Shown one piece after another: positions 6,773-14,213 of a stretch of 21,807 nt of DNA. Position numbers and translations under genes: made by a program. This DNA comes from JBFKPQ01 sp041628225. Its GTDB lineage: Bacteria; Actinomycetota; Acidimicrobiia; Spongiisociales; JAENVV01. The stretch is from NCBI GenBank assembly GCA_041628225.1, contig JBFKPQ010000023.1:1-21807 (forward strand), written 5' to 3'. The stretch's first letter is position 1. Each line of letters opens with the position of its first letter. Below the pieces are notes generated by a model. The model did not search any database. It was not told the DNA's origin and saw only the letters and a program-made list of their open reading frames with translations.

Positions 6773-8353
6773 ATGAACATCGAAGTGCTCGGCCCCATCG
6801 GCCCCGGCGTTGCACACATTCTGTCGGACGAGGCCCTGGCTTTCGTCGCCGAGCTCCACACCACGTTCGATGGACGCCGCCAAGAGCTCCTGGCGGCTCG
6901 CCAGGTCCGACAGTCCGACATCGACGCCGGCCGCCTCCCGGAGTTCCTGACCGAGACATCCGAGATCCGTGCGGGAGACTGGACGGTGGCTCCGCCGCCC
7001 GCCGACCTGGCCGATCGGCGTGTCGAGATCACCGGACCCGTCGACCGCAAGATGATGATCAACGCTCTCAATTCGGGAGCGAAGACCTTCATGGCCGACT
7101 TCGAGGACTCGAACACGCCGTCGTGGCAGAACGTCACCGACGGACAACGCAACGCCTTCGATGCGGTCCGTCGGACGATCAGCTTCGAGTCGCCCGAGGG
7201 CAAACGCTACGAACTGGGCGACGACCTCGCCACCCTGATCATCCGGCCGCGCGGTTGGCACCTCGAGGAACGACACGTCACCGTGGACGGGCAGCCCGTG
7301 TCGGGGAGCCTCTTCGACTTCGGTCTCTACTTGTTTCACAACGGCGCCGAACTCCTCGAACGGGGTTCGGGCCCGTATTTCTATCTTCCCAAGCTGGAGA
7401 GCCACCTCGAAGCACGCTTGTGGAACGACGTGTTCGTGGCGGCCCAAGACGCCCTGAGGATCCCTCGAGGAACGATTCGGGCGACGGTCCTCATCGAGAC
7501 GATCCTGGCTGCGTTCGAGATGGACGAGATCCTCTACGAGTTGCGCGAGCACTCGTCAGGACTGAACGCGGGCCGTTGGGACTACATCTTCAGCGTCATC
7601 AAGAAGTTCCGGAACGATCCCACCCGGCTGTTGCCGGACCGTGGTCAGATCACCATGACCGTTCCGTTCATGCGCGCCTACACGGAGCTGCTCGTCCAGA
7701 CCTGCCACAAGCGTGGCGCCCACGCCATGGGCGGTATGGCAGCTTTCATTCCCAACCGACGGAACCCCGAGGTCACCGAGCAAGCCCTCACCAAGGTGGC
7801 CGCCGACAAACGACGCGAGGCCGGCGACGGCTGCGACGGCACCTGGGTGGCCCACCCCGACCTCGTGCCCGTCGCGCAAGCCGAGTTCGACGCAGTGATC
7901 GGCGACCGGCCCAACCAGATCGAACGGCAGCGTCCCGACGTCCACGTCGAAGCCGCCGACCTCCTCGACACCACCGTCGAAGGCGGCACGATCACCGAGG
8001 CGGGTATCCGGACGAACATCAACGTCGGGATCCTGTACATCGCCTCGTGGCTGGCCGGCAACGGTGCCGCCGCCCTCTACGACCTCATGGAGGATGCGGC
8101 CACCGCCGAGATCTCCCGCAGCCAGATCTGGCAGTGGGCCCACAACGGTGCTGTCACCGATGGCGGGACGACCGTCACACCCGAGCTGATACGCGAGCTC
8201 GCCGACGACGAGATGCGAGCGATCCGAGAACTCGTCGGCGAGGACGCCTTCGGGGAGGGCCGCTATCAGGAGGCCCGCGCGTTGTTCGAGTCGGTCGCCC
8301 TCGCACCAGATTTCGTCGAGTTCTTGACCTTGCCCGCCTACGAGTTGCTGTGA
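6773..8353 (+). CDS. aceB: malate synthase A
   Basis: This 526-residue enzyme condenses acetyl-CoA with glyoxylate to malate, the second step of the glyoxylate shunt. Its length fits malate synthase A rather than the longer G form. The family signature REHSSGLNAGRWDYIF is present near residues 257-272. The N-terminal half has KTFMADFEDSNTP and RPRGWHLEERHV, and the C-terminal domain has SRSQIWQW. I choose ATG 6773, 5 nt after AAAGGA; an upstream in-frame TTG at 6734 would add 13 residues lying over the candidate operator. aceA follows after 11 nt with its own AAAGGA, so the two form an operon, facing the RamB-like gene. Confidence 0.96.
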   Translation: MNIEVLGPIGPGVAHILSDEALAFVAELHTTFDGRRQELLAARQVRQSDIDAGRLPEFLTETSEIRAGDWTVAPPPADLADRRVEITGPVDRKMMINALNSGAKTFMADFEDSNTPSWQNVTDGQRNAFDAVRRTISFESPEGKRYELGDDLATLIIRPRGWHLEERHVTVDGQPVSGSLFDFGLYLFHNGAELLERGSGPYFYLPKLESHLEARLWNDVFVAAQDALRIPRGTIRATVLIETILAAFEMDEILYELREHSSGLNAGRWDYIFSVIKKFRNDPTRLLPDRGQITMTVPFMRAYTELLVQTCHKRGAHAMGGMAAFIPNRRNPEVTEQALTKVAADKRREAGDGCDGTWVAHPDLVPVAQAEFDAVIGDRPNQIERQRPDVHVEAADLLDTTVEGGTITEAGIRTNINVGILYIASWLAGNGAAALYDLMEDAATAEISRSQIWQWAHNGAVTDGGTTVTPELIRELADDEMRAIRELVGEDAFGEGRYQEARALFESVALAPDFVEFLTLPAYELL

Positions 8354-8364
8354 AAGGAACCCAC

Positions 8365-9651
8365 ATGTCCGCGACCGATCGGATCAAGCGAGAAGCCGAA
8401 GCCCTACAAGCCGACTGGGAGACCAACCCGCGCTGGAAGGGCGTGCGCCGCGACTACACCGCCGAGGACGTGATCCGGCTGCGCGGTTCGGTGCGCAAGG
8501 AACAGACGATCGCCCGTCAGGGTGCCGAACGCCTGTGGGAGCTCATGGCCACCAAGCCGTACGTCAACGCCCTCGGCGCCATGACGGGCGGTCAGGCCGT
8601 CCAGATGGTCAAGGCAGGACTCGATGCCATCTACCTGTCGGGCTGGCAGGTCGCCGGCGACGCCAACCTCGCCGGCCAGGTCTATCCGGATCAGAGTCTC
8701 TATCCGGCCAATTCGGCGCCGATGCTCGTGCAGCGGATCAACAACGCCCTGCAGCGGGCCGACCAGATCGCCTGGATGGAGGGAGACGACTCAACGCACT
8801 GGATGGCTCCGATCGTGGCCGACGGTGAAGCCGGCTTCGGTGGTGCCCTCAACGTGTTCGAACTGACGAAAGCCTTCATCGAAGCGGGCGCGGCCGGCGT
8901 CCATTTCGAAGACCAGCTGGCGTCGGAGAAGAAGTGCGGGCACATGGGCGGCAAGGTGCTGGTTCCCACCAGCCAGCACATCCGCACGCTGACCGCCGCC
9001 CGGCTCGCCGCCGACGTGCTCGACGTTCCGACGGTCATCGTGTGTCGCACCGACTCGCTCGGAGCCACGCTGCTCACGTCGGATGTCGACGAACGCGACC
9101 AGCCGTTCCTCACCGGCGAGCGGTCGCCCGAGGGGTTCTATCACGTGCGCAACGGGATGGACGCCGCCATCGCCCGAGGTGTGGCGATGGCACCGTACGC
9201 CGACCTGATCTGGTGCGAGACGTCGACGCCCGATCTCGAGGAGGCCCGGCGCTTCTCGGACGCCGTCAAGGCAGCCAACCCGGACAAGCGGCTGGCCTAC
9301 AACTGCTCACCGTCGTTCAACTGGCGCAAGCACCTGGACGACTCGACGATCGCCGTGTTCCAGAAGGAACTCGGGGCCATGGGCCATGCCTTCCAGTTCA
9401 TCACGCTGGCCGGTTTCCATGCACTCAATGCGTCGATGTTCGAACTCGCCAAGGGATACCGGGCCGACGGCATGACGGCGTACGTCGCGCTCCAGGAACA
9501 CGAGTTCGACATGGAGGAGGTCGGGTACACGGCCACCCGCCACCAGGCCGAGGTCGGCGCCGGCTACTTCGATCTCGTGGCCACCACCGTGTCCGGCGGG
9601 CAGGCTTCGACCTTGGCGCTCAAGGGCTCGACGGAAGAAGAGCAATTCTGA
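8365..9651 (+). CDS. aceA: isocitrate lyase
   Basis: This 428-residue enzyme cleaves isocitrate to glyoxylate and succinate, bypassing the decarboxylating TCA steps during growth on acetate or fatty acids. The catalytic KKCGH motif is intact (Lys189-His193, nucleophile Cys191), as are the metal-site segment VADGEAGFGG (151-160) and NCSPSFNW further on. The ATG at 8365 has AAAGGA 7 nt upstream and follows the aceB stop by 11 nt. The frame is open far upstream, but that part overlaps aceB out of frame and is not coding. A strong hairpin lies 8 nt past its stop, ending the operon. Confidence 0.97.
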   Translation: MSATDRIKREAEALQADWETNPRWKGVRRDYTAEDVIRLRGSVRKEQTIARQGAERLWELMATKPYVNALGAMTGGQAVQMVKAGLDAIYLSGWQVAGDANLAGQVYPDQSLYPANSAPMLVQRINNALQRADQIAWMEGDDSTHWMAPIVADGEAGFGGALNVFELTKAFIEAGAAGVHFEDQLASEKKCGHMGGKVLVPTSQHIRTLTAARLAADVLDVPTVIVCRTDSLGATLLTSDVDERDQPFLTGERSPEGFYHVRNGMDAAIARGVAMAPYADLIWCETSTPDLEEARRFSDAVKAANPDKRLAYNCSPSFNWRKHLDDSTIAVFQKELGAMGHAFQFITLAGFHALNASMFELAKGYRADGMTAYVALQEHEFDMEEVGYTATRHQAEVGAGYFDLVATTVSGGQASTLALKGSTEEEQF

Positions 9652-9659
9652 GTTCCACA

Positions 9660-9683
9660 CCCCGAGCCGTTCGCGGCTCGGGG
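9660..9683 (+). terminator. perfect 10-bp hairpin with TTCG loop after aceA
   Basis: CCCCGAGCCG (9660-9669) and CGGCTCGGGG (9674-9683) are perfect reverse complements around the extra-stable TTCG tetraloop. It starts 9 nt after the aceA stop. There is no T-run behind it, as is common for high-GC actinobacterial terminators. TATCGT at 9684-9689, directly after the stem, could be the -10 of the next gene. Confidence 0.75.
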
Positions 9684-9711
9684 TATCGTGGACGTGTCGA
9701 GAGGGAGACAC

Positions 9712-10770
9712 ATGTCGAAGATCGTGCACGTCGTGGGCACGGGAACCATCGGCGAGCCGCTCATCGGGTTGCTGGCCGACAACCGCAAGACGCTGGGAAT
9801 CGACGAGGTCACGTTCCACAAGCGCACTCCGATGGTGGAAGAACGCCCCAAGGTCAATGACCTGGTCCGGCGCGGTGCAGCACTCGCCGTCAATGAAGAC
9901 CGCGTGGCTTCCTTCGAGAGCCTGGGGCACGCCCCCAAGTTCGGCTCCAGCGAAGCGATCGAGCGCGCCTCGGTGGTGATCGACTGCACTCCGGCCGGCC
10001 TGTCCAACAAGGCCGACCATTACGAGAAGGCCAAGGGACCGCTCGGGTTCATGGCACAAGGTTCCGAGTTCGGCTTCGGCAAGATGTACGCCCGTGGCAT
10101 CAACGACGAGGCGCTCGACCGGGGCAGCGATCGTTTCTTGCACATCGTGTCGTGCAACACGCACAACATCTCGGCGCTCGTCAAGACGATCGCCATGGAA
10201 GAGGACGGCACGTCGCACCTCGAGAATGGACGCTTCGTGTGCCTGCGCCGCGCCAACGACATCAGCCAGGACGGTTCGTTCATTCCGGCTCCCTCCGTCG
10301 GTGGCCACGACGACGAACGGTTCGGTACCCACCACGCCCGCGACGCCCATCACCTCTTCACGACACTGGGCTACGACCTGCCCCTGTACTCGTCGGCAGT
10401 GAAGATCCCCACGCAGTACATGCACTCGCTGTGGTTTTCGCTGGAACTCGACCGTGAGATCACGCGGGACGAGGTGATCAGCCGCCTCAACGAGAACACC
10501 CGTATCGCCCTCACGCACCGGACGTCGGCCAACAGCGTGTTCTCGTTCGGTCGTGACCACGGATATTTCGGCCGAATCCTCAACCAGGCGGTGGTGCCGG
10601 TGTCGTCGATCGCGGTCCGCGACGGCCGCGAGGTCGTCGGGTTCTGCTTCACGCCCCAGGACGGCAACTCGTTGCTGTCGTCGTTGGCCGCCACCCTGTG
10701 GTATCTCGACCCCGACAGCCTCGAAGAGCGCATCGACATCATCCGCCCGTATTTGTTCACGGAGGTCTGA
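9712..10770 (+). CDS. type II (archaeal-type) glyceraldehyde-3-phosphate dehydrogenase-like protein
   Basis: A 352-residue NAD(P)-dependent dehydrogenase. The N-terminal Rossmann motif is GTGTIGEPL (residues 9-17). The catalytic region has VSCNT with Cys148, the hallmark of archaeal GAPDH (usually SCNTT), and GTHHARD (His207/208) at the place of the archaeal HHGPD histidine. LRRANDI and SAVKIPTQYMHSL also match archaeal segments. Ordinary bacterial type I GAPDH looks different. The C-terminus diverges: the archaeal HQES-VVPEN segment is replaced by TPQDGNSLLSSLAATLW, so the substrate may not be glyceraldehyde-3-phosphate. The ATG at 9712 has GAGGGAG just upstream. It lies beyond the aceBA terminator and may have its own promoter, though C2/C3 metabolism would link it to the shunt. 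Confidence 0.75.
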   Translation: MSKIVHVVGTGTIGEPLIGLLADNRKTLGIDEVTFHKRTPMVEERPKVNDLVRRGAALAVNEDRVASFESLGHAPKFGSSEAIERASVVIDCTPAGLSNKADHYEKAKGPLGFMAQGSEFGFGKMYARGINDEALDRGSDRFLHIVSCNTHNISALVKTIAMEEDGTSHLENGRFVCLRRANDISQDGSFIPAPSVGGHDDERFGTHHARDAHHLFTTLGYDLPLYSSAVKIPTQYMHSLWFSLELDREITRDEVISRLNENTRIALTHRTSANSVFSFGRDHGYFGRILNQAVVPVSSIAVRDGREVVGFCFTPQDGNSLLSSLAATLWYLDPDSLEERIDIIRPYLFTEV

Positions 10771-10771
10771 G

Positions 10772-11044
10772 CTGGACGGTCAACGCCAGCGACAGGCATT
10801 CAGCGCCGGAGAGCGGGCCCTCGAACGGCTCGGCGATGCCGACGCGGCCGGAGCCCGCCGGGCCGCCGCCACCGCGGTCGAATTCGATCAGATCGGTCTG
10901 TTCAAGGGGTTCGACGCGGCCGTCGGGCGAGCCGCCGACGACGTCGAGACAGCCGGCGCGGTTTCTGCCGACGCCTGGAACGAGCTGGCCGACGTGGTGG
11001 GGCCGGGTCCGCTGGCGGCGGTGATCGACGGCTTTCGGTCCTGA
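10772..11044 (+). CDS. unrecognised small protein with an apparent CTG start
   Basis: A roughly 90-residue, Ala/Asp/Glu-rich, probably helical protein of unknown function. The reading frame has strong G/C at third codon positions and protein-like composition (GERALERLGDAD, then VEFDQIGLFKGFDAAVG). No ATG, GTG or TTG exists in this frame between the end of the upstream gene and the middle of the protein. CTG at 10772 is preceded by GGAGG (10761-10765) with 6 nt spacing, so it is the best start. Alternatively the frame, which is open into the end of the dehydrogenase gene, could be reached by a +1 shift at its GTC-TGA end. It has no membrane segment or known motif. Confidence 0.5.
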   Translation: MDGQRQRQAFSAGERALERLGDADAAGARRAAATAVEFDQIGLFKGFDAAVGRAADDVETAGAVSADAWNELADVVGPGPLAAVIDGFRS

Positions 11045-11048
11045 TCGG

Positions 11049-11054
11049 TACGCT
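11049..11054 (+). promoter_or_regulatory. candidate -10 for a leaderless transcript (11063 gene)
   Basis: TACGCT ends 8 nt before the GTG at 11063, and no ribosome binding site is seen in between. This fits a leaderless mRNA. An imperfect -35-like ATCGAC sits at 11024-11029. Confidence 0.35.
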
Positions 11055-11062
11055 GGTCGGCC

Positions 11063-11968
11063 GTGGGCGACTATCACCTCCATCTCCATCCGCACGATGC
11101 TTACGAGGGGGCTCCCGAGCCGGGCGAGTACCCGGACGGGCTCATCGAGGCCTACGTCGAGACGGCCGCACGCCGCGGCGTCGCCGAGATCGGATTCAGT
11201 GAGCACCTCTATCGATGCCGCGAAGCTGTGCCGATCCTCGGTCGGTTCTGGGAGGACGACGTCACGATTCCTGCTGCGATCGCGGGCGCCACGGGCTCGT
11301 TCGTGCCCGGCGAGCAGAATCTGTCCTTGGACCGGTACGTCGATGAGGTCGTGGCTGCCAAAGACCGCGGTCTTCCCGTGCTGTTGGGCCTCGAGGTGGA
11401 CTTCTTCCCCGACAAGGTCGACGCCATCGGCGAGCTGCTGGCGCCGTATCCGTGGGACTACCTGATCGGATCCGTGCATTGGGTGGGTGGCTGGGCGGTC
11501 GACTCACCGGGTACGGAGTCGGAGTTCGAGCGTCGCGGCATCGAGCAGGCGCACGCCGACTACTACGAACTCGTCGAGCAACTCGCCGCGTCCGGTCTCG
11601 TGGACATCATCGGACACGTCGACGTGACCAAGAAGTACGGGGTGCGTCTGCCCACCGAACCCGTCGCCTGGTATCGCAAGGTGGCGGCGGCCGCACAGGC
11701 AGGGGGTACCGCGGTCGAGGTCAACACGTACGGGTTGCACATGCCGGCCGCCGAGCTCTATCCGTCGGCCGCCTTCCTCGCGGAACTTCACGCGGCCGGC
11801 GTGGGTCTGACCTTCGGATCCGATGCTCATCGTCCCGACGGGCCGGGTCGTGACTTCGATCTGGCCGTGGCGGCCGCGAGCGCGGCCGGGTACACGACCC
11901 GGTTGGTGTTTCGGAAGCGACACGCAGAATCGGTTCCGCTGGAACCCGTGCCGCAGCAGGAGCGTTGA
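11063..11968 (+). CDS. PHP-domain phosphatase, histidinol-phosphatase-like
   Basis: A 301-residue enzyme of the PHP metal-dependent phosphoesterase superfamily. The family metal ligands are visible in order: DYHLHLH (His5, His7), GFSEHL (about 45-50), GLEVDFFPD, GSVHWVGG, GHVDVTKKYG, EVNTYGLH and GSDAH (252-256). The order and length match HisK/HisJ histidinol-phosphatases, which dephosphorylate L-histidinol phosphate, but no other histidine genes are nearby and other sugar or nucleotide phosphates are possible. The GTG at 11063 puts the first metal motif at the N-terminus as usual. It follows the small CTG gene by 18 nt, and the next gene's ATG is 7 nt after its stop. Confidence 0.85.
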   Translation: MGDYHLHLHPHDAYEGAPEPGEYPDGLIEAYVETAARRGVAEIGFSEHLYRCREAVPILGRFWEDDVTIPAAIAGATGSFVPGEQNLSLDRYVDEVVAAKDRGLPVLLGLEVDFFPDKVDAIGELLAPYPWDYLIGSVHWVGGWAVDSPGTESEFERRGIEQAHADYYELVEQLAASGLVDIIGHVDVTKKYGVRLPTEPVAWYRKVAAAAQAGGTAVEVNTYGLHMPAAELYPSAAFLAELHAAGVGLTFGSDAHRPDGPGRDFDLAVAAASAAGYTTRLVFRKRHAESVPLEPVPQQER

Positions 11969-11975
11969 AGAGGAC

Positions 11976-12884
11976 ATGTCCATCGAGATACACGACACGG
12001 TGAGTGGCGAATCGGTGAGCGTCGAAGATGCTCCCGTGGCCGCCGAGGTCATCGAGCGCTCGGTCGCCGCGCTCGGCCTTCCGACCCGCTCCGAGTCCGG
12101 CGAACCGCTGATCTACGAACTGTTCGCCGACGGCAGCCCGATCGGCGCCGACGACCCCCGCCAGGCCGGGCGACTCGAGCTCCGCAGCCCGAACGCCTCC
12201 GACACCTATGTCAAGGCCAAGGCCACGCTGGACGAGATCCACGACGAACTGGCCGCCGACGACGATTCGCCGAAGTTCCACCTCACCACTCGGCTGGCGT
12301 TCATCCGCCGGACCGGCGCCTTCCCACGCCGGGTGGCGGAGATCGAAAAGGAGTTGTCGGAGCAGGTGTTCTCGTTCGCGCCGCCGATGCCGGCCGAGCG
12401 GTCCCGTCGGACCCGCCTGTACGTCGTGGCAGGGTTCGCCCTGTTCGTGGCGGTGTTCGGCTGGTTGTTCTGGGTGACGAGGCCCAGCGACCCGGTTCGC
12501 GACATCGATCGGAACGCCATCGACGAGCGCGACTTCGGAGACGATCAGGCCGTGCTGGATCCGGCCGACCTGCCGATTCGGCTGAGCGGTGAGATCGCGG
12601 CCCGCGGTGAGATCGACTCGTATCTGCTCGAGTTGCCTGAAGGTGTGTCGGTCCGCATCAGCCTGCGGGCGTTGGGCGGCGACTTCCGAGGTGCCTTCGA
12701 CACCGAACTGTCCGTCAACGGTCCCGCCGGCGATCAGGTGGCCTACAACGACGACATCGGCGGCACTCTCAACTCGGGGGTGTCGTTCGTGACGCCGACG
12801 GCGGGTACGTACGACATCCGGGCGGGGGCCCTGGGCGGCGGTTCGACCGGCGCCTACGAGCTGACCATCGAGGTCGACTCCTAG
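11976..12884 (+). CDS. membrane protein with possible beta-grasp N-domain and PPC-like C-domain
   Basis: A 302-residue single-pass membrane protein that I do not recognise as a known whole. Residues 1-72 have the strand-strand-helix-strand pattern of YukD/EsaB-type ubiquitin-like folds (SIEIHDTVSGES, VIERSVAALGLP, LIYELFADG, LELRSP). A charged helical segment (about 75-140) leads to one membrane helix (about 148-168). The outer part has a short acidic linker and, from about 198, a beta domain like bacterial pre-peptidase C-terminal (PPC) domains (GEIDSYLLELPEG, TAGTYDIRAGALGGGSTGAYELTIEV). Fold calls are from pattern only. GAAGAGGA precedes the ATG at 11976. It may be co-transcribed with the PHP gene. 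Its stop shares CTAG with the convergent deacetylase. Confidence 0.75.
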   Translation: MSIEIHDTVSGESVSVEDAPVAAEVIERSVAALGLPTRSESGEPLIYELFADGSPIGADDPRQAGRLELRSPNASDTYVKAKATLDEIHDELAADDDSPKFHLTTRLAFIRRTGAFPRRVAEIEKELSEQVFSFAPPMPAERSRRTRLYVVAGFALFVAVFGWLFWVTRPSDPVRDIDRNAIDERDFGDDQAVLDPADLPIRLSGEIAARGEIDSYLLELPEGVSVRISLRALGGDFRGAFDTELSVNGPAGDQVAYNDDIGGTLNSGVSFVTPTAGTYDIRAGALGGGSTGAYELTIEVDS

Positions 12885-13618
12885 CCGCGCCGGCTACCCG
12901 ACGTGAGGTCGCGGAGCCGGTGATACGTCGTTCCCGGCAGGACTTTTTTGGCAAGCTGCTTCGAGCGGTACCGCCACATCGGGGCGCGGCCCCGGACGAT
13001 GCGATCGATGATCTTCTCGTCGTACGACCGGAACACCGGCAGACCAGGAATCACACCGGTGGCGGCGTCCTCGGTGTAGCCCCAGTCCATCGTGCGGATG
13101 ACGGAATACCCGGCGTCGGTGGCCGCCGCAACGACCCGGGCGTCGTGAGCGCCGCCGGGGGGAGCGAGCCACGTCACCGGTCGGCCGGCGAGGTCCTCGA
13201 GGCGACGCTTGGATTCGACCAGGTAGTGGTCCAACGTCTCGTCGTCGAGCTTCGGCAGTCGGATGTGTTGCAGGCTGTGGGATGCCACGACATGTCCCGC
13301 TTCGGCGAGGGCCGCCACCTGATCCGAGGTCAGATAGCCAGGAGTGTCGACGAGGCCTGCGACGATGAAGAACACGCCACAGAGACCGTATTCGGCGAGG
13401 ATTTCCGCGGCGTCGGCATGGTCGGCGGTCCCGTCGTCGAACGAGATGGCCACGGCTCGGCCCGTGTCGAGGTCGATCCACGGGCCACGCCGCTCCCGAG
13501 CATGTCCGGCGAGCCGTTGTGTCTGTCGTCGAAACGTGCTGAAGTCGACGTCGTAGAACGTCGGCGCCGCGGCGTCGTCGACGATGCGGTGATAGACCAG
13601 CACCCCAGCTGTACCCAT
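12881..13618 (-). CDS. polysaccharide deacetylase family protein (NodB homology domain)
   Basis: A 245-residue carbohydrate esterase family 4 protein that would remove acetyl groups from an N-acetylated polysaccharide. Visible motifs are VYHRI near the start, SFDDG (Asp61/Asp62; motif 1 normally TFDDG), SHSLQH (metal ligands His114, His118; motif 2), and APPGG at the motif 3 place where many members have RxPxG. Loss of that Arg is common in distant members. No signal peptide is visible, unusual for a cell-wall enzyme; it may act in the cytoplasm, on a lipid-linked precursor, or be part of exopolysaccharide synthesis. GAGGGG lies just before the ATG at 13618. It is divergent from the 13671 gene and shares its CTAG stop with the convergent 11976 gene. 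Confidence 0.85.
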   Translation of the reverse strand: MGTAGVLVYHRIVDDAAAPTFYDVDFSTFRRQTQRLAGHARERRGPWIDLDTGRAVAISFDDGTADHADAAEILAEYGLCGVFFIVAGLVDTPGYLTSDQVAALAEAGHVVASHSLQHIRLPKLDDETLDHYLVESKRRLEDLAGRPVTWLAPPGGAHDARVVAAATDAGYSVIRTMDWGYTEDAATGVIPGLPVFRSYDEKIIDRIVRGRAPMWRYRSKQLAKKVLPGTTYHRLRDLTSGSRRG

Positions 13619-13631
13619 CGAACCCCTCTAG

Positions 13632-13663
13632 ACGGTACCGGCGAACGCTACCAGGGCTAGCGT
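13632..13663. promoter_or_regulatory. divergent -10 elements for the deacetylase and the flavin-reductase-like gene
   Basis: The 52-nt spacer between the two divergent genes carries TACCGT on the minus strand (13632-13637, 14 nt before its ATG) and TAGCGT on the plus strand (13658-13663, 7 nt before the GTG at 13671). The two promoters would overlap, so binding at one may hinder the other. Confidence 0.4.
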
Positions 13664-13670
13664 GAACACG

Positions 13671-14189
13671 GTGAGCGGTGAGATCCATGACGAGCACCCG
13701 TTTTTGCTTCCGCCGTCCCAGCGCGATCCGGCCCGCCGGCTCCGCGGCCGGCTGACCTCGGGAGTGACGGTCGTCACCGCGTTCGGAGGAGAAAAACCGG
13801 CCGGCCTGACCGTTGCGAGTGTCCTCGTCGCCGAGGGCGAGCCGGCCCGATTGTTGATGCTGGTGAGCGACACGACGGACTTCTGGTACGCGCTCGAGGA
13901 GACCGGCCGGTTCGTGCTGCACGTCTGCGACGCTTCTCATCGGACGATGGCCGATCGTTTCGCCGGTGTGGTGCCCGCTCCGGGCGGTATGTTCGCGGGC
14001 GTCGGATGGGGTCGCTCGGACTGGGGACCTGTCATCTCGGGGATCGCCAACGTGGCGTTCGCGTCCGTCGACGACGTGCACGAGGTCGGCTGGCAGCAAC
14101 TCGTGGTGGCCGACCTCGACCGGGTCTCGATCGACGACTTGGGCGAGCCGCTCGTGTGGTTCCGTGGCGCCTACCGATCGCTCGGCTAG
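13671..14189 (+). CDS. flavin reductase-like FMN-binding protein
   Basis: A 172-residue protein of the flavin reductase-like (split-barrel FMN-binding) family. RLRGRLTSGVTVVTAFGGEKPAG-type sequence near residues 23-45 matches the family N-terminus (the stretch ending TVVTA and PAGLTVASV binds flavin), followed by RFVLHVCDASH and a C-terminal strand ending WFRGAYRSLG. It could supply reduced flavin to a monooxygenase or be a simple NAD(P)H:FMN reductase; no monooxygenase is adjacent. Two in-frame GTG codons are possible. I prefer 13671, since TAGCGT ends 7 nt before it as in other leaderless genes here; a start at 13662 would lie inside the -10. A GGAG-type site is not seen. Confidence 0.82.
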   Translation: MSGEIHDEHPFLLPPSQRDPARRLRGRLTSGVTVVTAFGGEKPAGLTVASVLVAEGEPARLLMLVSDTTDFWYALEETGRFVLHVCDASHRTMADRFAGVVPAPGGMFAGVGWGRSDWGPVISGIANVAFASVDDVHEVGWQQLVVADLDRVSIDDLGEPLVWFRGAYRSLG

Positions 14190-14213
14190 AAAGAGCCCGT
14201 ACAAGGAGGACCC

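Noticed and set aside
7123..8364. Upstream extension of the isocitrate lyase frame
   Set aside because: This part overlaps aceB out of frame; isocitrate lyase has normal length from the ATG at 8365 with its own ribosome binding site.
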